This document shows, in pieces, positions 31,833 through 33,929 of a stretch of 33,929 nt of DNA; within the stretch, counting starts at the first letter, position 1, and each line of letters starts with the position of its first letter. Both the position numbers and the translations under genes were made by a program. The stretch spans positions 1-33,929 of the forward strand of contig JBAXOG010000035.1 of NCBI GenBank assembly GCA_037133395.1. Reading direction: 5' to 3'. The notes beneath the pieces were generated by a model, which ran no database searches, was not told where the DNA came from, and saw only the letters and a program-made list of their open reading frames with translations. The stretch is from CAIZQW01 sp037133395 (GTDB lineage: Bacteria; Verrucomicrobiota; Kiritimatiellia; RFP12; UBA1067).

Positions 31833-32819
31833 ATGACACAGAAGAAAAAACACGACGCATCACTCCCAAAAAAGGAGCAGTTGCTGGATATGTATTTGAA
31901 GATGTCGCAGACGCGACTGTTTGAAGAGAATGCGGCTCGCCTGTTTTCATTGGGCAGGGTGCATGGAACCGCTCACTTCTGCATCGGCGAAGAGGCAGCC
32001 GCTATTGGCGTGACCACCATGCTTCATCCCGATGACCTGATTTACGCAACGCATCGCGGCCATGGCCAAAGTATTGGCAAGGGCATGGATATTGGACGCA
32101 TGATGGCTGAGTTTCTGGGTAAGGCAACAGGCTTCTGCAAGGGCAAGGGCGGCTGTATGCATATCGCTGACTTGTCCAAGGGCAATCTGGGCGCGAATGG
32201 CATTGTTGGCGCGCAGTTCCCCATCGCTGTCGGTGCGGCCTTGAGTATGCGTCTACAGAAGATTGACCGCGTGGTCATCTGCTTCTGTGGCGACGGGTCA
32301 ACGAACGAAGGTACCTTCCATGAAGCGCTCAACCTTGCATCAATCTGGAAACTGCCCGTGCTCTTTGTCTGCGTCAACAATCAGTATGGCATGTCCATGC
32401 ACGTGGGAGAAAGCATGAATATCCCCGATCTCTCGATTCGTGCGCAGGCTTATGGCATGAAGGGCTGGTCAGTGGATGGCAATGACGTGATGGCTGTCTG
32501 GCGCGCAGCGGTTGAGGCGCGTAAGTATGTGGAATCCAATGGTCCAGGATTCCTGGTTGCGAACACCTATCGCATCATGGGACACTCGAAAAGCGATGGC
32601 AACAAGTATCGTGACAAGAGCGTGATTGAGGCATGGAAAGAGCGCTGCCCCATCAAGTTGATGCGCGCCTGGTTGCTGAAGGAGAAGCTGGCAACAGAGG
32701 ATGAGATTGTCGCGGTGGAAGAGCAGGCCAAAAAATCGATCGAGGCTGCACTGGCCTTTGCGGAGGCTAGCCCCGAACCTGAACTGGAGAGCGCGCTGAC
32801 AGACGTGTATTCGGATTAA
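31833..32819 (+). CDS. Thiamine-pyrophosphate dehydrogenase E1 alpha subunit (AcoA/PDH type)
   Basis: E1 alpha of a 2-oxoacid or acetoin dehydrogenase complex, 328 residues. It decarboxylates or cleaves the substrate on TPP and passes the product to lipoyl-E2. The TPP motif GDGSTNEG begins at G153 and ends in NNQYGMSM, and GKGGCMHIAD, HRGHGQ and YRIMGHSKSDGNKYR (phosphorylation-loop region) are typical. The bacterial split E1 (alpha and beta as separate genes) is seen for pyruvate, branched-chain and acetoin complexes; these cannot be told apart here, though the overall look is AcoA-like. GAGGA precedes ATG 31833. It is flanked on both sides by GTAGGGGC palindromes. Confidence 0.9.
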   Translation: MTQKKKHDASLPKKEQLLDMYLKMSQTRLFEENAARLFSLGRVHGTAHFCIGEEAAAIGVTTMLHPDDLIYATHRGHGQSIGKGMDIGRMMAEFLGKATGFCKGKGGCMHIADLSKGNLGANGIVGAQFPIAVGAALSMRLQKIDRVVICFCGDGSTNEGTFHEALNLASIWKLPVLFVCVNNQYGMSMHVGESMNIPDLSIRAQAYGMKGWSVDGNDVMAVWRAAVEARKYVESNGPGFLVANTYRIMGHSKSDGNKYRDKSVIEAWKERCPIKLMRAWLLKEKLATEDEIVAVEEQAKKSIEAALAFAEASPEPELESALTDVYSD

Positions 32820-32820
32820 T

Positions 32821-32848
32821 GTAGGGGCAGGCAATTGCCTGCCCGTAC
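32821..32848. repeat. GTAGGGGC palindromic element, copy C
   Basis: Same 28-base frame as copy B, but the core is GGGCAGGCAA followed by TTGCCTGCCC (32825-32844), a perfect 20-base palindrome. It sits two bases after the E1 alpha stop codon and before the E1 beta ribosome site. Confidence 0.7.
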
Positions 32849-32865
32849 GAAAGGATTTTGGTATT

Positions 32866-33843
32866 ATGAGAGAAATAACGTATGCACAAGCGATTTGTGA
32901 AGCGATGAGCGAAGAGATGCGTCGCGATCCAAAGGTGTTTTTTATGGGCGAGGATGTGGGCGCGTATGGCGGCGCCTTCGGTGTCTCGGCGGGGATGTTA
33001 AACGAGTTCGGAAAAGAGCGCGTGCGCGATACGCCGATTTCCGAAGCAGCGATTATGGGCGCGGCAGTTGGCGCAGCCATGACCGGTATGCGTCCGATCA
33101 TCGAGATTATGTTCTCAGATTTTGTGTCGTGCTGCTTTGACGGTCTGTGTAATCAGGCGGCCAAGACACGGTATATGTTTGGCGGACAGACCACGATGCC
33201 GATTGTCGTACGCGCCCCGGCAGGTTCCGGAACAGGCGCAGCAGGCCAGCACTCGCAGAGTCCTGAAGCCTGGATATGCAACATGCCGGGCTTGAAGGTC
33301 GTTGTACCCTCCACGCCGTATGATGCAAAGGGGTTGACCAAAGCCGCGATTCGTGACAACAACGCGGTTGTCATGTTGGAGCAGAAGTTGCTGTATCGTA
33401 CCAAGGGCGATGTGCCTGAGACGGATTATATTGTCCCGCTGGGGGAGGCTGCGATCCGGCGCGAAGGCAAGGATGTAACGATTTTGACGTATGGCCGCAT
33501 GGTGGCGCGTTGCCTTGAAGCTGCTGAACAAGCCAAGGAAGCAGGCATCGAGGTGGAAGTCATTGATTTGCGCACCTTAGTGCCGCTGGATAAGAAGACG
33601 ATCATTGCATCGGCGATGAAGACGGGCCGCGTGATGATTGTGCATGAGGCGTGTAAGACCGGCGGCTTTGGAGGCGAACTTGCGGCGGTGATCACAGAGT
33701 CGGAGGCATTTAATTACATGGATGCTCCCATCATGCGAATCTGTGGCGCGGATGTCCCGATCCCGTACAATCCGAAGTTGGAGGCGAGTATCGTCCCAAC
33801 CACGCCGGTTATTTTTGAAGGCATCAAAAAACTGATGGAGTAA
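32866..33843 (+). CDS. Dehydrogenase E1 beta subunit (AcoB/PDH type)
   Basis: Partner of the preceding E1 alpha, 325 residues, with MREITYAQAICEAMSEEMRRDPKVFFMGEDVG at the start (the E in MGEDVG is near the TPP site). It also has DTPISEAAIMGAAVGAAMTGMRPI, GQHSQSPEAW and a C-terminal transketolase-C domain, EVIDLRTLVPLDKKTI...VHEACKTGGFGGELAA. All the expected blocks of the E1 beta family are present, so the heterotetramer should be active. AAAGGA lies upstream. It is followed after four bases by the start of the E2 gene. The pathway substrate (acetoin, pyruvate or other) remains open. Confidence 0.92.
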   Translation: MREITYAQAICEAMSEEMRRDPKVFFMGEDVGAYGGAFGVSAGMLNEFGKERVRDTPISEAAIMGAAVGAAMTGMRPIIEIMFSDFVSCCFDGLCNQAAKTRYMFGGQTTMPIVVRAPAGSGTGAAGQHSQSPEAWICNMPGLKVVVPSTPYDAKGLTKAAIRDNNAVVMLEQKLLYRTKGDVPETDYIVPLGEAAIRREGKDVTILTYGRMVARCLEAAEQAKEAGIEVEVIDLRTLVPLDKKTIIASAMKTGRVMIVHEACKTGGFGGELAAVITESEAFNYMDAPIMRICGADVPIPYNPKLEASIVPTTPVIFEGIKKLME

Positions 33844-33847
33844 CAAT

Positions 33848-33929
33848 ATGGCAACCGCAGTTATTATGCCCAAGGCGGGAATGGCGATGGAGCAAGGTAC
33901 CATCACCCGCTGGCTGAAGAAGGTTGGTG
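33848..33929 (+). CDS. Dihydrolipoamide acyltransferase E2, N-terminal lipoyl domain (partial)
   Basis: Only the first 27 codons lie in the window. They read MATAVIMPKAGMAMEQGTI and continue TRWLKKVG, the opening of a lipoyl domain (the lysine that carries lipoate is beyond the edge). PKAGMAMEQGTI is common in E2s of the acetoin and related complexes. Its place directly after E1 beta agrees. The ATG at 33848 is four bases after the E1 beta stop. The rest of the gene, with the peripheral-subunit-binding and catalytic domains, should follow downstream. Confidence 0.85.
   Translation, partial: MATAVIMPKAGMAMEQGTITRWLKKVG

Noticed and set aside
30650..31834. A 394-codon open frame on the minus strand
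   Set aside because: It lies antisense to the URO-D paralogue 2 gene, whose protein has clear family motifs. The antisense product has no recognisable domain and a composition typical of a mirror frame. The same applies to the 304-codon frame at 21192-22106.

Overview
The window is a stretch of bacterial chromosome, gene-dense on both strands. It has no rRNA, tRNA, CRISPR array, transposase or phage gene that I can see. The outer-membrane/periplasmic repertoire (HtrA protease, several lipobox lipoproteins, an NtrC/sigma-54 regulator) indicates a Gram-negative-type cell. The V-type ATPase subunits, iron-dependent alcohol dehydrogenase, GH78-like glycosidase, TGS-nucleoside kinase fusion and GTAGGGGC palindromes would fit an anaerobic or fermentative member of the PVC group (for example Kiritimatiellota or Lentisphaerota). 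That placement is inference and not firm.

Left part (1-6640): a PAS-type sensor kinase and its NtrC-type sigma-54 activator are separated by an AT-richer three-gene restriction-modification island: a gamma-class adenine methyltransferase, a beta-class DPPY methyltransferase and a probable PD-(D/E)XK endonuclease. The two methyltransferases have unrelated catalytic layouts but share a homologous N-terminal domain of about 90 residues. A near-identical 17-bp segment of the kinase 3' end recurs between them.

Middle part (6627-20606, mostly minus strand): a secreted glutaminyl-cyclase-like M28 lipoprotein with a DUF4019 lipoprotein; an operon of lipoprotein, secreted protein, ABC-F ATPase and HD protein; an isolated oligopeptide-type ABC ATPase (plus strand); an HtrA protease preceded by a near-consensus sigma-54 promoter and a perfect inverted repeat at enhancer distance; a THUMP/RlmL-type methyltransferase coupled to a TGS-nucleoside kinase; a pyrimidine-dimer glycosylase followed by the stress kinase srkA; and a DUF2293 gene. 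The glycosylase and the DUF2293 gene are each preceded by a copy of the same 28-bp promoter module.

Right part (20607-33929): a 423-base intergenic region with promoters, a 30-bp perfect palindrome and a possible 17-residue peptide; a secreted alpha-L-rhamnosidase-like protein; an isolated V-ATPase D-I gene pair; an MFS transporter; and a plus-strand catabolic operon (Fe-alcohol dehydrogenase, URO-D-like protein, FGGY kinase, second URO-D-like protein, then E1 alpha, E1 beta and the start of E2 of a 2-oxoacid/acetoin dehydrogenase complex). Palindromic GTAGGGGC elements with different self-complementary cores sit between genes of this operon.

The most promising unexplained items are the paired methyltransferases with their shared domain, the sigma-54 control of HtrA, the twin promoter module, and the URO-D/FGGY/E1 operon, whose substrate I cannot name.
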